Shown: positions 44,520 to 53,096 of the stretch, piece after piece
How positions within the stretch are numbered: position 1 is the first letter of the stretch
Layout of the letters: every line of letters starts with the position of its first letter
From: Candidatus Rokuibacteriota bacterium
Lineage (GTDB): Bacteria; Methylomirabilota; Methylomirabilia; Rokubacteriales; CSP1-6
Length of the DNA stretch: 64,000 bases
NCBI GenBank assembly: GCA_016866775.1
Contig: VGLJ01000013.1
Span: 1-64,000 of the forward strand
Reading direction: 5' to 3'
Notes under the pieces: model-generated
Seen by the model: the letters and a program-made list of their open reading frames with translations, nothing else
Database searches by the model: none
Told to the model about the DNA's origin: nothing
Program-made: the position numbers and the translations under genes

Positions 44520-45455
44520 ATGCTCGCCGGCGCGAGCGTCGGCGATGCCCAGGAAGCGCCGGGGTCCGCGACGATCGGCGGCACGTCCCGCGAATGGAAG
44601 AAATCCTCGCTGGCGGCATTTCGGGGTGGACTGCGCGAGCTGGGATGGGAGGAAGGCAAGAACCGCACGATCGAGGAACGGTTCGCCGACGGGGAATTCT
44701 CGCGACTGCCCGCGCTCGCCGACGAGGTGGTGCGCCGAAAAGTCGACGTCATCGTCGTGGCGACGTCGGCCGCCACAAGCACCGTGATGGCGGCGACGAA
44801 GACCATCCCGATCGTCATGCTGGATGTCGGCGACCCCATGTCGTCGAAGCTCGTGACGAACCTCGCGAAGCCCGGCGGCAACGTGACCGGCTTCACGAAC
44901 CTCGCGCTCGGCCTCACGGAGAAGCGGCTCGCGCTCCTGAAGGAGACACTGCCTCGCGCGACGCGCATCGGGATGCTCTCGCATGCCGACAGTCCGATCC
45001 GCGCGCCACAATGGCGGGATGCCGCGGAGGCCGCCCCGCGCCTGGGTGTGACGCTCCAGCCCATGGACATCCGCAATCGCGGCGACCTGCCCCGGGCGTT
45101 TCAGGCGGCGGCGAACGCCAGGGCGGATGCGGTGGTGGCGATGGCGGATGCGCTCAACACGGTGCTGACCCGCGAGATCCTCGAGCTCGGCGCGAAGCAT
45201 CGGCTCCCGGTGATGGTGGAAGACCGCGAGCGCGTCGAGGCCGGCGCCCTGCTGTCGTACGGCACGGATCCGCGCGATCTCTATCGGCGCGCCGCCTCGT
45301 ACGTCGACCGCATCCTCAAGGGCGCGAAGCCGGGCGATCTCCCGGTCGAGCAGCCGACGACCTTCGAGCTCGTGATCAACGTGAAGGCTGCGAAAGCGCT
45401 CGGGCTGACGATCCCGCCGGCGGTGTTGCTCCGGGCTGACGCCGTCATCGAGTGA
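44520..45455 (+). CDS. ABC transporter substrate-binding protein (COG2984-like), N-terminus unclear
   Basis: A binding protein with family landmarks SLAAFRGGLRELGWEEGKN, VIVVATSAATSTVMAAT, PIVMLDVGDPMSSKLV and NLAKPGGNVTGFTNL. The C-terminus FELVINVKAAKALGLTIPP is intact. The only start is ATG 44520, giving a short leader MLAGASVGDAQE. The same open frame continues upstream through a better signal-peptide core (SVFIAVLTIAMLAG) without any ATG, GTG or TTG. The first beta strand (usually RIGVLS-like) also seems missing before GTSREWKKS. The gene may be damaged at its 5' end. No permease is adjacent. Confidence 0.72.
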   Translation: MLAGASVGDAQEAPGSATIGGTSREWKKSSLAAFRGGLRELGWEEGKNRTIEERFADGEFSRLPALADEVVRRKVDVIVVATSAATSTVMAATKTIPIVMLDVGDPMSSKLVTNLAKPGGNVTGFTNLALGLTEKRLALLKETLPRATRIGMLSHADSPIRAPQWRDAAEAAPRLGVTLQPMDIRNRGDLPRAFQAAANARADAVVAMADALNTVLTREILELGAKHRLPVMVEDRERVEAGALLSYGTDPRDLYRRAASYVDRILKGAKPGDLPVEQPTTFELVINVKAAKALGLTIPPAVLLRADAVIE

Positions 45456-45504
45456 CACCGCGAGCTGCGTCGCGCTATCCTCCGTTCCACGGAGGCGCCA
45501 CCCG

Positions 45505-46770
45505 ATGAAATTCACCTGGTTCAACCTGATGCCCTGGCCTTATTTGCCCGACGACTTCCGCGAGAAGCATCGGAGCGTGTGGGTCGACATTCCCAACACG
45601 CTGTACGACCCCAGGAAAGGGCACCACGTCTACCACACGTACCTCGATCAGCTCGAGTACGCGGAGACGCTCGGGTTCGACGGCATCGGGTGCAACGAGC
45701 ACCATCAGAACGGGTACGGGCTCATGCCCTCGCCGAACCTCATCGCGGCGACCCTGAGCCGGCGCACGTCGAGATCAGCGCTCTGCGTGATCGGCAACTC
45801 CATCGCCGGGTACAACCCGCCCATTCGCGTCGCCGAAGAGTTCGCGATGCTCGACGTCATCTCCGGGGGACGGCTCGTCGCCGGGTTTCCCGTCGGGACG
45901 CCGATGGACACCAACTTCTGCTACGGGCAGATCCCCGCGCTCACGCGCGACAAATATAAGGAAGCGCACGACATGATCATGAAGGCCTGGGCCGAAGACG
46001 AGCCCTTCGCCTTCGACGGGAAATACAACCAGCTCCGCCACGTCAATTGCTGGCCGAAGCCCATTCAGAAGCCGCATCCGCCCATCTACATTCCGGGCGG
46101 CGGGTCCATCGAGACGTGGGACTTCTGCCTCGACTACGACTACAACTACTCCTACCTGTCCTTTTTCGGATACCTGCGCGGGAAGTCGCTGCTCGACGGG
46201 TACTGGGAGCGTGTCGCCAAGCGCGGCAAGGACGAGTCGCCCTATCGCGCCGCGTTCGCGCAGATCATCTGCGTGGCCGACACCGACGCCGAGGCCGAGA
46301 CGCTCTACGCCGAGCACTGCCTCTACTTCTTCAACCGGTGCCTGCACGTCTTCCCGCCGTTCGCCGATCCGCCGGGCTATCGCACGCAGGCCACCGTGAA
46401 GTACGGCGCGCTGTCGCAGCTCACGGCGAACCGGCAGAAGATCCTCGAGAACCTCACGTGGAAGCAGCTCGTCGACGAGCGCTTCGTCATCGCGGGCAGC
46501 CCCGAGACCGTGCGGCAGCAGCTCGAGGAGTGCATCAAGAACCTGCGCATCGGCCACCTCTTCTGCCTGATGCACAACGGCGACATGCCGGACTGGAAGA
46601 CGCGCCACTCCACGAAGCTCTTCGCCGAGAAGGTCATGCCGCACCTGCGCGACCTGTGGCCCGAGTGGAAGCACGACGAGCGCTGGTGGATCCATCCGAT
46701 GGACGAGCGCATCCGGCCCGAAGAGCGCCGGCCCGGCGCGGAGAAGTCGCGCGAGGGATGGCCCGCATGA
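45505..46770 (+). CDS. LLM class flavin-dependent oxidoreductase
   Basis: A 421-residue luciferase-like enzyme. Landmarks are MKFTWFNLMPWPYLPDDF, YAETLGFDGIGCNEHHQNGY, RVAEEFAMLDVISGGRLVAG, KPHPPIYIPGGGS and the C-terminal AGSPETVRQQLEECIKNL. It is paralogous to the enzyme at 14753-15985. Its stop overlaps the alpha/beta hydrolase start (ATGA). The pair probably oxygenates a substrate and then hydrolyses the product. Confidence 0.87.
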   Translation: MKFTWFNLMPWPYLPDDFREKHRSVWVDIPNTLYDPRKGHHVYHTYLDQLEYAETLGFDGIGCNEHHQNGYGLMPSPNLIAATLSRRTSRSALCVIGNSIAGYNPPIRVAEEFAMLDVISGGRLVAGFPVGTPMDTNFCYGQIPALTRDKYKEAHDMIMKAWAEDEPFAFDGKYNQLRHVNCWPKPIQKPHPPIYIPGGGSIETWDFCLDYDYNYSYLSFFGYLRGKSLLDGYWERVAKRGKDESPYRAAFAQIICVADTDAEAETLYAEHCLYFFNRCLHVFPPFADPPGYRTQATVKYGALSQLTANRQKILENLTWKQLVDERFVIAGSPETVRQQLEECIKNLRIGHLFCLMHNGDMPDWKTRHSTKLFAEKVMPHLRDLWPEWKHDERWWIHPMDERIRPEERRPGAEKSREGWPA

Positions 46771-47549
46771 AGTGGCGGACGATCGACACGAAGAAGGGTA
46801 CGCGCTGCCGCGTGCTCGAAGGCGGCAGCGGCGCGCCGCTGGTCTACTTCCACGGCGCCGGCGGCCTGCTCAAGGACAATCCGTTCCTCGACGCGCTCGC
46901 GCAGCGCCACTCGGTCTTCGCGCCCGAGTGGCCGGGCTACGGCGACTCCACCGGCGACGAGCTGCTCGAAGACATGCTCGACTTCGCGCTGCACGGCTGG
47001 GATCTCGTCGACGCGCTGGGCCTCAGCCGGCCGCACCTCGTCGGCCACTCGATGGGCGGGATGATTGCCGCGGAGATGGCCTGCCTCGCGCCGCGCGATC
47101 TCGGCAAGCTCGCACTCGCCGCGCCCGCCGGGCTCTGGATGGACGAGCATCCGATCCCCGACATCTTCGCGATGCTGCCGTTCCAGATCGCGGACGTGCT
47201 CTTCGCCGATCCGCAGCAAGGCCAGGCGTTGCTCACCGGCGGCGCCGACCTCTCGGAGATCGAGGCGCTGAAGGACTTCTACATCGCCACGCAGCGCCGG
47301 CTCTCGATGGCCGGCAAGATCCTGTTCCCGATTCCGAACCGGCGCCTGTCGAAGCGTCTTTACCGTCTGAAGGCGGAGACACTGCTCGTGTGGGGCGCGC
47401 AGGACCGGCTCATCATCCCGGCGTACGCGACGCAGTGGCAGTCGCTGATCCCGACGGCGCGCGTGGAGATGATCGACGGCGCCGGCCACATGCTGCCGTA
47501 CGAGCAGCCGGCCGCGTTCGTCGCCGCGGTCCAGAAGTTCCTCGCCTGA
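46767..47549 (+). CDS. Alpha/beta hydrolase
   Basis: A 260-residue hydrolase with a complete triad: the nucleophile elbow GHSMGG (Ser 95), Asp in VWGAQDRLIIP and His in DGAGHMLPYEQP. The oxyanion region is VYFHGAGGLL. The start at ATG 46767 overlaps the oxidoreductase stop and has GAGGG 9 nt upstream, so it is preferred over ATG 46758. Compared with the paralogue at 15989-16762, this copy keeps the catalytic Ser. Confidence 0.87.
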   Translation: MKWRTIDTKKGTRCRVLEGGSGAPLVYFHGAGGLLKDNPFLDALAQRHSVFAPEWPGYGDSTGDELLEDMLDFALHGWDLVDALGLSRPHLVGHSMGGMIAAEMACLAPRDLGKLALAAPAGLWMDEHPIPDIFAMLPFQIADVLFADPQQGQALLTGGADLSEIEALKDFYIATQRRLSMAGKILFPIPNRRLSKRLYRLKAETLLVWGAQDRLIIPAYATQWQSLIPTARVEMIDGAGHMLPYEQPAAFVAAVQKFLA

Positions 47550-48061
47550 TCCACGACGACTGGCGCTTCTGTCCGCGCTGCGGTTCGCCGCTCGAGCCGC
47601 GGCTCTCCGGCACGTCGCGGCTCTCCTGCGCGCGCTGTGACTTCGTGTTCTTCGCCAACATGGGCGTGGGCGTCGCGGCGGTGATCGACGACGGCGCCGG
47701 GCGCGTGCTCCTGGTGCAGCGCGCGCCGGGTCAGTTCGGCGCCGGGTTGTGGTGCATCCCGTGCGGCTACGTGGACTGGGGCGAGGATCTCCGAGCGGCG
47801 GCGGCGCGCGAGGCGCTCGAGGAAGCGGGCGTTGCCGTCGAGATCGGCGACGTGGCGCAGGTCACCGTGAACCGTCACGCCCCCGATCGGCCCACGGTCG
47901 GGATCTGGTTCCATGCACGCCTCGTGGACCCACGGGCCGAGCCTCGCGCCGGCGACGATGCCGTCGCGGTGGGCTGGTTCGATCCGTCGGCGCCGCCGCC
48001 GCTCGCGTTCCCGACCGACCAGCCGGTTCTCGCGGCTCTCGCCGCCCGTCGCCCGACTTAG
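47546..48061 (+). CDS. NUDIX hydrolase with zinc ribbon
   Basis: A 171-residue NUDIX protein. The N-terminal zinc ribbon (FCPRCGSPLE and LSCARCDFVF) is followed by the NUDIX box GYVDWGEDLRAAAAREALEEAGV, the usual GX5EX7REUXEEXGU pattern. It hydrolyses nucleoside-diphosphate derivatives, perhaps NADH or flavin/CoA adducts. No ATG, GTG or TTG precedes the zinc ribbon. CTG 47546 (giving LIHDDWRFCPRC) overlaps the hydrolase stop as CTGA and is the best start. The stop interlocks with the convergent amidotransferase stop (TTAG). Confidence 0.82.
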   Translation: MIHDDWRFCPRCGSPLEPRLSGTSRLSCARCDFVFFANMGVGVAAVIDDGAGRVLLVQRAPGQFGAGLWCIPCGYVDWGEDLRAAAAREALEEAGVAVEIGDVAQVTVNRHAPDRPTVGIWFHARLVDPRAEPRAGDDAVAVGWFDPSAPPPLAFPTDQPVLAALAARRPT

Positions 48062-48768
48062 CCGCCGAAGAGGTTGTCCAGCAGCCGGTAGCACTGCATC
48101 TTCATGAGCGGCGCGAGATCCTGCGCCTCGCGCGCGAGCTTCTCTTCTTCCAGATCGAAGTGCTCGTGGGTCCACTCGCGATTGACCTCCGCGAGCCCGC
48201 GGACCATGGCCGGTGTGAGCTCGAGGTGGAAGAGAAGTCCGTACGCGTTTTGATAGACGAACGCCTGGTTGCGGCACAACGGAGACGTCGCCAGCAGCGA
48301 GGCGCCGCGCGGCAGATCGAACGCGTCGCCATGCCACTGCAGGACACGCACGTCCCGCTCGAATCCCTTGAAGAGACGATCCGCCGAACCCGCCGCCGTC
48401 AGCTGCACCGTGTCGTAGCCGATCTCCTTCGCGGGCTTTCCGTCCTTCTCATTGGGGAAGACACGCGCACCGAGCGCGTGAGCGATGAGCTGGCTGCCGA
48501 GGCAGATCCCCAGCATCGGCATCCTTCCCATCGCCGCCCTGATCAGCGTCAGCTCGTCGTTCTTCGAAGGGAAGTCTTCGTACACGCCCATCGGGCCGCC
48601 CATGAGGACGAGCGCGGAGCATCGCAGGACATCCGGCACGGTGTAGCGCTCCCACAGCCTGACCACCTCGAAGGCGATGCCGTGGTCCTGCATGTAGTCG
48701 GCGATGTAGCCGTGCCCCTCGTACGGAACGTGCTGAAGCACGACCACCGGGTTGTGATCGCCGGCCAT
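48058..48768 (-). CDS. Class I glutamine amidotransferase domain protein
   Basis: A 236-residue GATase-1 protein. The nucleophile Cys lies in LGICLGSQLIAHALGARV (about residue 91) and the His of the triad in VLQWHGDAFDLP. The region ALVLMGGPMGVYEDF resembles GMP-synthase-like and gamma-glutamyl-hydrolase-like stand-alone members. The acceptor enzyme is unknown. The start is ATG 48768, without a clear ribosome-binding site. It is convergent with the NUDIX gene. Confidence 0.83.
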   Translation of the reverse strand: MAGDHNPVVVLQHVPYEGHGYIADYMQDHGIAFEVVRLWERYTVPDVLRCSALVLMGGPMGVYEDFPSKNDELTLIRAAMGRMPMLGICLGSQLIAHALGARVFPNEKDGKPAKEIGYDTVQLTAAGSADRLFKGFERDVRVLQWHGDAFDLPRGASLLATSPLCRNQAFVYQNAYGLLFHLELTPAMVRGLAEVNREWTHEHFDLEEEKLAREAQDLAPLMKMQCYRLLDNLFGG

Positions 48769-48781
48769 GCGGACAGAATAC

Positions 48782-48808
48782 GGCGTGGCGGCCGACCGCC
48801 GCCACGCC
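48782..48808 (-). terminator. Hairpin after the small exported protein gene
   Basis: GGCGTGGCGG (48782-48791) pairs perfectly with CCGCCACGCC (48799-48808) around a 7-nt loop. It lies 11 bp past the stop of the minus-strand gene at 48819-49070 and just upstream of the amidotransferase start. No T tract is present. Confidence 0.4.
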
Positions 48809-48818
48809 CGCGATCGAT

Positions 48819-49070
48819 CTACTTCTTCATTTCCAGCTTGATGTTGCCGGCCTTCGCCGCTTCCTCGTACTTCTTCACCGACTCGGCGTGCTTGCCGGCC
48901 TTGTGCAGGTCGTTCGCCTGCGCGGCCATGTGACGTGCGCCGGACGCCTGCGCGTCGAAGCGGCTGCCGAGCTGCTTGTCGACCTGCGCCTGAAGCGCGG
49001 GGCACTGGCCTGCCAGCGCCGTGAGCGGAAGGGCGAGGACCAGGGCGATACCGAGCAGGGGCGTCTTCAT
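48819..49070 (-). CDS. Small exported helical protein
   Basis: An 83-residue protein with a signal peptide (MKTPLLGIALVLALPLTALA) and a mature helical part, GQCPALQAQVDKQLGSRFD, then HKAGKHAESVKKYEEAAKAG, which is like half a TPR unit. It has one Cys. ATG 49070 has GAGGAGG upstream. The next gene (pirin) is divergent. It resembles small periplasmic proteins of unknown role. Confidence 0.65.
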   Translation of the reverse strand: MKTPLLGIALVLALPLTALAGQCPALQAQVDKQLGSRFDAQASGARHMAAQANDLHKAGKHAESVKKYEEAAKAGNIKLEMKK

Positions 49071-49240
49071 CGCATCCTCCTCTGTCCGATCGAAAGGTCG
49101 GAGCGGTCGGAACACGGGCTCGAACGGCGCGATTGCCGATTGCCCCTAGGCGCGCGACTCTAGGAGCGTCAGCCCTCGAAGTCAACCGGGCCCAGGGAGG
49201 ACGGGATGTTCGACCTGAATCCCCCGCGCATCCCAAGGGT

Positions 49241-50116
49241 ATGAAGACCACAACGTCACGGCCCGTCGCCCAGGTCATCCACCCCGAGCCCGTCATCGAG
49301 GGCGCCGGGGTCCATCTGCGCCGCAGCATCGGCACGCGGCAGCTCGACCACCTCGATCCGTTCCTGCTGCTCGACCACTTCGAGTCGGTCGAGCCGCGCG
49401 ACTACGAGGCGGGGTTCCCGTATCACCCGCATCGCGGGATCGAGACCGTCACCGTGATCCGCCACGGTGAAGTGAAGCACGGCGACTCGCTCGGGCATCG
49501 CGGCAGCATCGGCGCGGGCGACATCCAGTGGATGACGTCCGGCAGCGGCATCATGCACGAGGAGATGCCACAGGTCCGTCCGGAGGGCATCGCCGGTCTC
49601 CAGCTCTGGCTCAACCTGCCCGCGCGGGAGAAGATGACGCGGCCGAAGTATCGCGATCTCAACGCGGCACAGCTCACGGAAGTGGACACCGAGACGGGCG
49701 CCAGGCTGCGCGTGATCGCCGGCGAATCGCAGGGCGGCCGTCTCGTCGGGCCCGTGGAGGGCCTCGCCGTCGCGCCGAAGTTCATCGACGTCACGCTGCC
49801 GCCCGGCGCCACGTTCGTCGAAGAGATCCCGCGCGGCCACACCGCGTTCGCGTACGTCGATCACGGCGAGGTCCGCTTCGGGCCCGCGCAGTCGGGTGTG
49901 CAGGCGCCGGCGCTGGTGATCTTCGGCGACGGTGACACTGTCGAAGCCTCCGCGCACGGCGCCGGTGGACGGTTCCTCTTGGCGGCCGCGCGCCCGCTGC
50001 ACGAGCCGATCGCGCGCTACGGTCCGTTCGTCATGAACACGCGCGCGGAGATCGAGGAGACGCTGCGCGAGATTCGCTCGGGGCGCTTCATCCGCGAGGA
50101 GCCGCGCGATGCCTGA
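49241..50116 (+). CDS. Pirin family protein
   Basis: A 291-residue bicupin. The N-terminal cupin carries the metal ligands in YHPHRGIETVT (His, His) and SGSGIMHEEMP (His, Glu), with LDPFLLLDHFES ahead. A C-terminal cupin (PAREKMTRPKYRDLN onward) follows. Bacterial pirins act as quercetinases or redox-linked regulators. The start is ATG 49241. It is followed within 10 bp by a carotenoid oxygenase gene, so co-expression is likely. Confidence 0.9.
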   Translation: MKTTTSRPVAQVIHPEPVIEGAGVHLRRSIGTRQLDHLDPFLLLDHFESVEPRDYEAGFPYHPHRGIETVTVIRHGEVKHGDSLGHRGSIGAGDIQWMTSGSGIMHEEMPQVRPEGIAGLQLWLNLPAREKMTRPKYRDLNAAQLTEVDTETGARLRVIAGESQGGRLVGPVEGLAVAPKFIDVTLPPGATFVEEIPRGHTAFAYVDHGEVRFGPAQSGVQAPALVIFGDGDTVEASAHGAGGRFLLAAARPLHEPIARYGPFVMNTRAEIEETLREIRSGRFIREEPRDA

Positions 50117-50125
50117 GGAGAGCGC

Positions 50126-51457
50126 ATGAGCGTTCCCGACACGCTGCCGTTTCACCTGCGCGGCAACTTCGCGCCGGTCGCGAAGGAGGTCACCGCCTTC
50201 GATCTTCCGGTGCAGGGGGCGATCCCGCGCGCGCTGCGCGGCCGCTACGTTCGCAACGGCCCGAACCCGAAGAGCGGCACGTCGCCCCACTGGTTCCTCG
50301 GCGACGGGATGCTGCACGGCGTGGAGCTTCGCGACGGGCGCGCCGTCTGGTATCGCAACCGCTGGGTGCGGACGCGCACGTTCGTCGAGGACGCGCGCTG
50401 GCTGCGCGAGGACTACACGCCGGACGTCACCGTGGGGCTCGCCAACACCCACGTCATCGCGCACGCGGGCCGCATCGTGGCACTCGTCGAGACGTCCTTG
50501 CCCACCGAGGTGACGCCGGAGCTCGACACCGTCGGCTGCGTCGACTATGGCGGCCGCCTCACGACGGGCATGACGGCGCATCCGAAGATCTGCCCGCGGA
50601 CCGGCGAGCTCCACTTCTTCGCCTACAGCTTCATGGCGCCGTGGCTCACGTATCACCGCGCGGACGCCGCCGGCCGCCTCGTCCAGACCGAGGCCATCGA
50701 GGTCCCGGGGCCCACGATGATCCACGACTTCGCGATCACCGATCGGCACGTCGTCTTCATGGACCTGCCCCTCGTCTTCGACCTCGAGATGGCGATGGCA
50801 GGGTCGATGCCGTACCGCTGGAGCGACGAGTACGGCGCCCGGCTGGGCGTGATGCCGCGCGGCGGGACGAACGCCGACGTGCGGTGGCTCGAGGTCGCGC
50901 CGTGCTACGTGTTCCACCCGCTGAACGCGTACGAGGACGAAGACGGCGCCATCGTCCTGGACGTCGTCCGCTATCCCGAGCTCGGGCGCACGGGATCGAA
51001 TTCCGCCACGGCGGCCTTCATGCACCGCTGGCGCATCGACCTCACCGCCGGCCGCGTCGGCGAGCAGCCGCTCGACGACCGCGCGGTGGAGTTCCCCCGC
51101 TTCGACGACCGGCGGATGGGCACGCCGTATCGCTACGGATACGCCGTGTACACGGAACAGGGCGCCGACCGCGGCACCGGCACCTCCGTGATCAAGTACG
51201 ACCTGCGGACCGGCGGCTCGGCGATGCACGATTTCGGCCCCGGACGCGTGCCGTCGGAGCCGGTGTTCGTGCCGGCGTCGGATGCTGCCGCCGAAGACGA
51301 GGGCTGGCTGATCAACTACGTCTACGATGCCGCGCGCGACGGCAGCGACCTCGTGATCCTCGACGCCCGCGACGTCACCGCGAAGCCCGTCGCCACGGTC
51401 GCGCTGCCGCAGCGCGTGCCGTTCGGCTTCCACGGAAGCTGGATTCCAGACGCCTGA
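50126..51457 (+). CDS. Carotenoid/lignostilbene cleavage oxygenase family protein
   Basis: A 443-residue seven-bladed propeller iron oxygenase. All four iron His are visible in context: TAHPKIC, MIHDFAI, VFHPLNAYE and the C-terminal GFHGSW. Other landmarks are RYVRNGPNPKSG and WFLGDGMLHGV. It cleaves a carotenoid, apocarotenoid or stilbene double bond with O2. ATG 50126 has GGAG upstream. It is likely in one unit with the pirin gene. Confidence 0.9.
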   Translation: MSVPDTLPFHLRGNFAPVAKEVTAFDLPVQGAIPRALRGRYVRNGPNPKSGTSPHWFLGDGMLHGVELRDGRAVWYRNRWVRTRTFVEDARWLREDYTPDVTVGLANTHVIAHAGRIVALVETSLPTEVTPELDTVGCVDYGGRLTTGMTAHPKICPRTGELHFFAYSFMAPWLTYHRADAAGRLVQTEAIEVPGPTMIHDFAITDRHVVFMDLPLVFDLEMAMAGSMPYRWSDEYGARLGVMPRGGTNADVRWLEVAPCYVFHPLNAYEDEDGAIVLDVVRYPELGRTGSNSATAAFMHRWRIDLTAGRVGEQPLDDRAVEFPRFDDRRMGTPYRYGYAVYTEQGADRGTGTSVIKYDLRTGGSAMHDFGPGRVPSEPVFVPASDAAAEDEGWLINYVYDAARDGSDLVILDARDVTAKPVATVALPQRVPFGFHGSWIPDA

Positions 51458-51497
51458 CGCCTCCGGTAATATCGTCCGCAACCACAGGGAGGCGGCC

Positions 51498-51941
51498 ATG
51501 AAGATCGCGTACGTGCAGGCGTCCTGGCACACCGACATCACCGATCACTGCAAAGCGGCCTTCATCGAGGAGATGGCCCGGCACGGCCACGGCAAGAGCG
51601 CGATCGAGTTCTTCTCCACGCCCGGCAGTCTCGAGATCCCGCTCATGGCGCGCAAGCTCGCGAAGACCGGCCGGTACGCCGCGGTGTGCGCGAGCGGCCT
51701 CGTCGTGAACGGGGGCATTTACCGGCACGAGTTCGTCGCGCAGGCCGTGCTGCAGGGCATCGTCCAGACGTCCCTCGACACCGAAGTGCCCGTGCTCTCC
51801 GCGGTGCTGACGCCGCATCACTTTCACGAGCACGCCGTCCACGAGGCGTTCTTCAAGGAGCACATGCGGACGAAGGGGACGGAGCTGGCCGAGGCGTGCG
51901 TCGGGATCATCGAGAACCTGGCGGCGGTCCAGGCGGCCTGA
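51498..51941 (+). CDS. ribH: 6,7-dimethyl-8-ribityllumazine synthase (type II-like)
   Basis: A 147-residue lumazine synthase. It joins ribityl-aminouracil and dihydroxybutanone phosphate in riboflavin synthesis. Visible features are IAYVQASWHTDITDHCK, the TPGSLEIPLMARKLAKTG loop, ASGLVVNGGIYRHEFVAQAV and the catalytic-loop His near VLTPHHFHEHAVHE. The latter resembles type II (RibH2) enzymes more than the usual form. No other rib gene is nearby. The start is ATG 51498 behind GGGAGG. The many flavin oxidoreductases here make flavin supply relevant. Confidence 0.85.
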   Translation: MKIAYVQASWHTDITDHCKAAFIEEMARHGHGKSAIEFFSTPGSLEIPLMARKLAKTGRYAAVCASGLVVNGGIYRHEFVAQAVLQGIVQTSLDTEVPVLSAVLTPHHFHEHAVHEAFFKEHMRTKGTELAEACVGIIENLAAVQAA

Positions 51942-51999
51942 TCGTTTCGATCACCACGATTGATTGGCGTCCGCGCGGCCATGCGGTGACGATGCTCGC

Positions 52000-52533
52000 G
52001 TGGCCGCGGGCATCGAACGGCTCCTGAACCGCCTCGCGCGTGCGCCGAAGGACGTCGCCCGAACGATCGGTGACGCCCCGGCCGCCGCGCTCGCGCGGCG
52101 CCCGGAGCCGCAGAGCTGGTCGCCCACCGAGATCCTCTGTCACCTGCGCGACGTCGAGGAGCTCTTCCAGCTTCGCTTCCACACGATCCTCGCCGTCGAC
52201 GAGCCGCCGATTCTCGCGTTCGGCGCGGCGCCCGGAGATCTGAAGTCGTGGAGGATCGGCGGCGCCATCGGTCATCCGCTCGACCCGGATCGATGGGCGG
52301 CCGAGCGTCAGTACATCCGGAACGACGCGCGAGAGGCGTTCGCCGCGTGGCGGCGGCGGCGCGGGGAAGTCCTGACCTTACTGTCCGCGCTGCCCCCGAT
52401 CGACTGGCTGCGCGGCGGCGTTCATCCGACGCGCGGACGCCGCACGCTGGTCGAGTGGGTGACGAGCCTCGCGGGGCACGACGACAACCACCTCGACCAG
52501 CTTCAGTCGGCGTGCGTGTCGATGACCTTCTGA
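52000..52533 (+). CDS. DinB-like putative metal-dependent four-helix protein
   Basis: A 177-residue DinB/YfiT-like four-helix bundle. The metal His positions appear in WSPTEILCHLRDVEELF and in the C-terminal LAGHDDNHLDQLQ (His-x3-His). Such proteins act as thiol transferases or are of unknown function. GTG 52000 is chosen as the last start before the conserved part. The 3' end overlaps the thioredoxin gene on the other strand by 31 bp. Confidence 0.75.
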   Translation: MAAGIERLLNRLARAPKDVARTIGDAPAAALARRPEPQSWSPTEILCHLRDVEELFQLRFHTILAVDEPPILAFGAAPGDLKSWRIGGAIGHPLDPDRWAAERQYIRNDAREAFAAWRRRRGEVLTLLSALPPIDWLRGGVHPTRGRRTLVEWVTSLAGHDDNHLDQLQSACVSMTF

Positions 52534-52817
52534 AACGCGGCCTTCGGCATGGCGCCGATGACCCGATCGACGACCTCGCCGTCCTTCACGAAGAGGATCG
52601 TCGGGATCGAGCGGATGCCGTACCGCGCCGCGAGCGCGGAATTCTCGTCGATGTTCACCTTCATCAGGGGCACGCCGGTGGAATCGGCGATCTCCTCGAG
52701 GATCGGCGCGACGATGCGGCACGGACCGCACCACGCCGCCCAGAAATCGACCATCACGAGGCCGTCGCTGGCCGCGATCGCCTCGTCGAATGTCTGCTCG
52801 TTCAGGGCCTGTGTCAT
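52503..52817 (-). CDS. Thioredoxin, with an in-frame upstream Tat-like extension
   Basis: A 104-residue thioredoxin from ATG 52817. It has VMVDFWAAWCGPCRIVAPIL with the CGPC active site, the cis-Pro strand RSIPTILFVKDGE and a normal end. GGAGG sits 5 nt upstream. The frame stays open upstream to ATG 52985 and encodes a twin-arginine-like leader (SRRSLLSGALTLGLLAALPG) without a clear ribosome-binding site. A longer exported form is therefore possible. The main product is expected to be the cytoplasmic disulfide reductant. Confidence 0.88.
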   Translation of the reverse strand: MTQALNEQTFDEAIAASDGLVMVDFWAAWCGPCRIVAPILEEIADSTGVPLMKVNIDENSALAARYGIRSIPTILFVKDGEVVDRVIGAMPKAAFQKVIDTHAD

Positions 52818-53096
52818 CTCTGCCTCCGCCCTTGGGAGCACGACGCGCTCGGCGGGGATTCCGGCACCGTTCTGGCCGGGGAGGGCGGCCAGAAGGCCGA
52901 GGGTGAGGGCGCCGGAGAGCAGGCTCCGGCGGGACACTCCTTGCGTCGAGGGCGCCTGCGGCACGCGGGCCGGCGCGGGAGTCATACGACAGTCATCGGC
53001 GGGGGCCGCCGCCGACATGAGCCCGTTGTCGACAACCCCGGGCCGAGTCGCGTACTTTCTCCCCAACAGGTACGACGCGTCCCAGGAGGGGCACCG

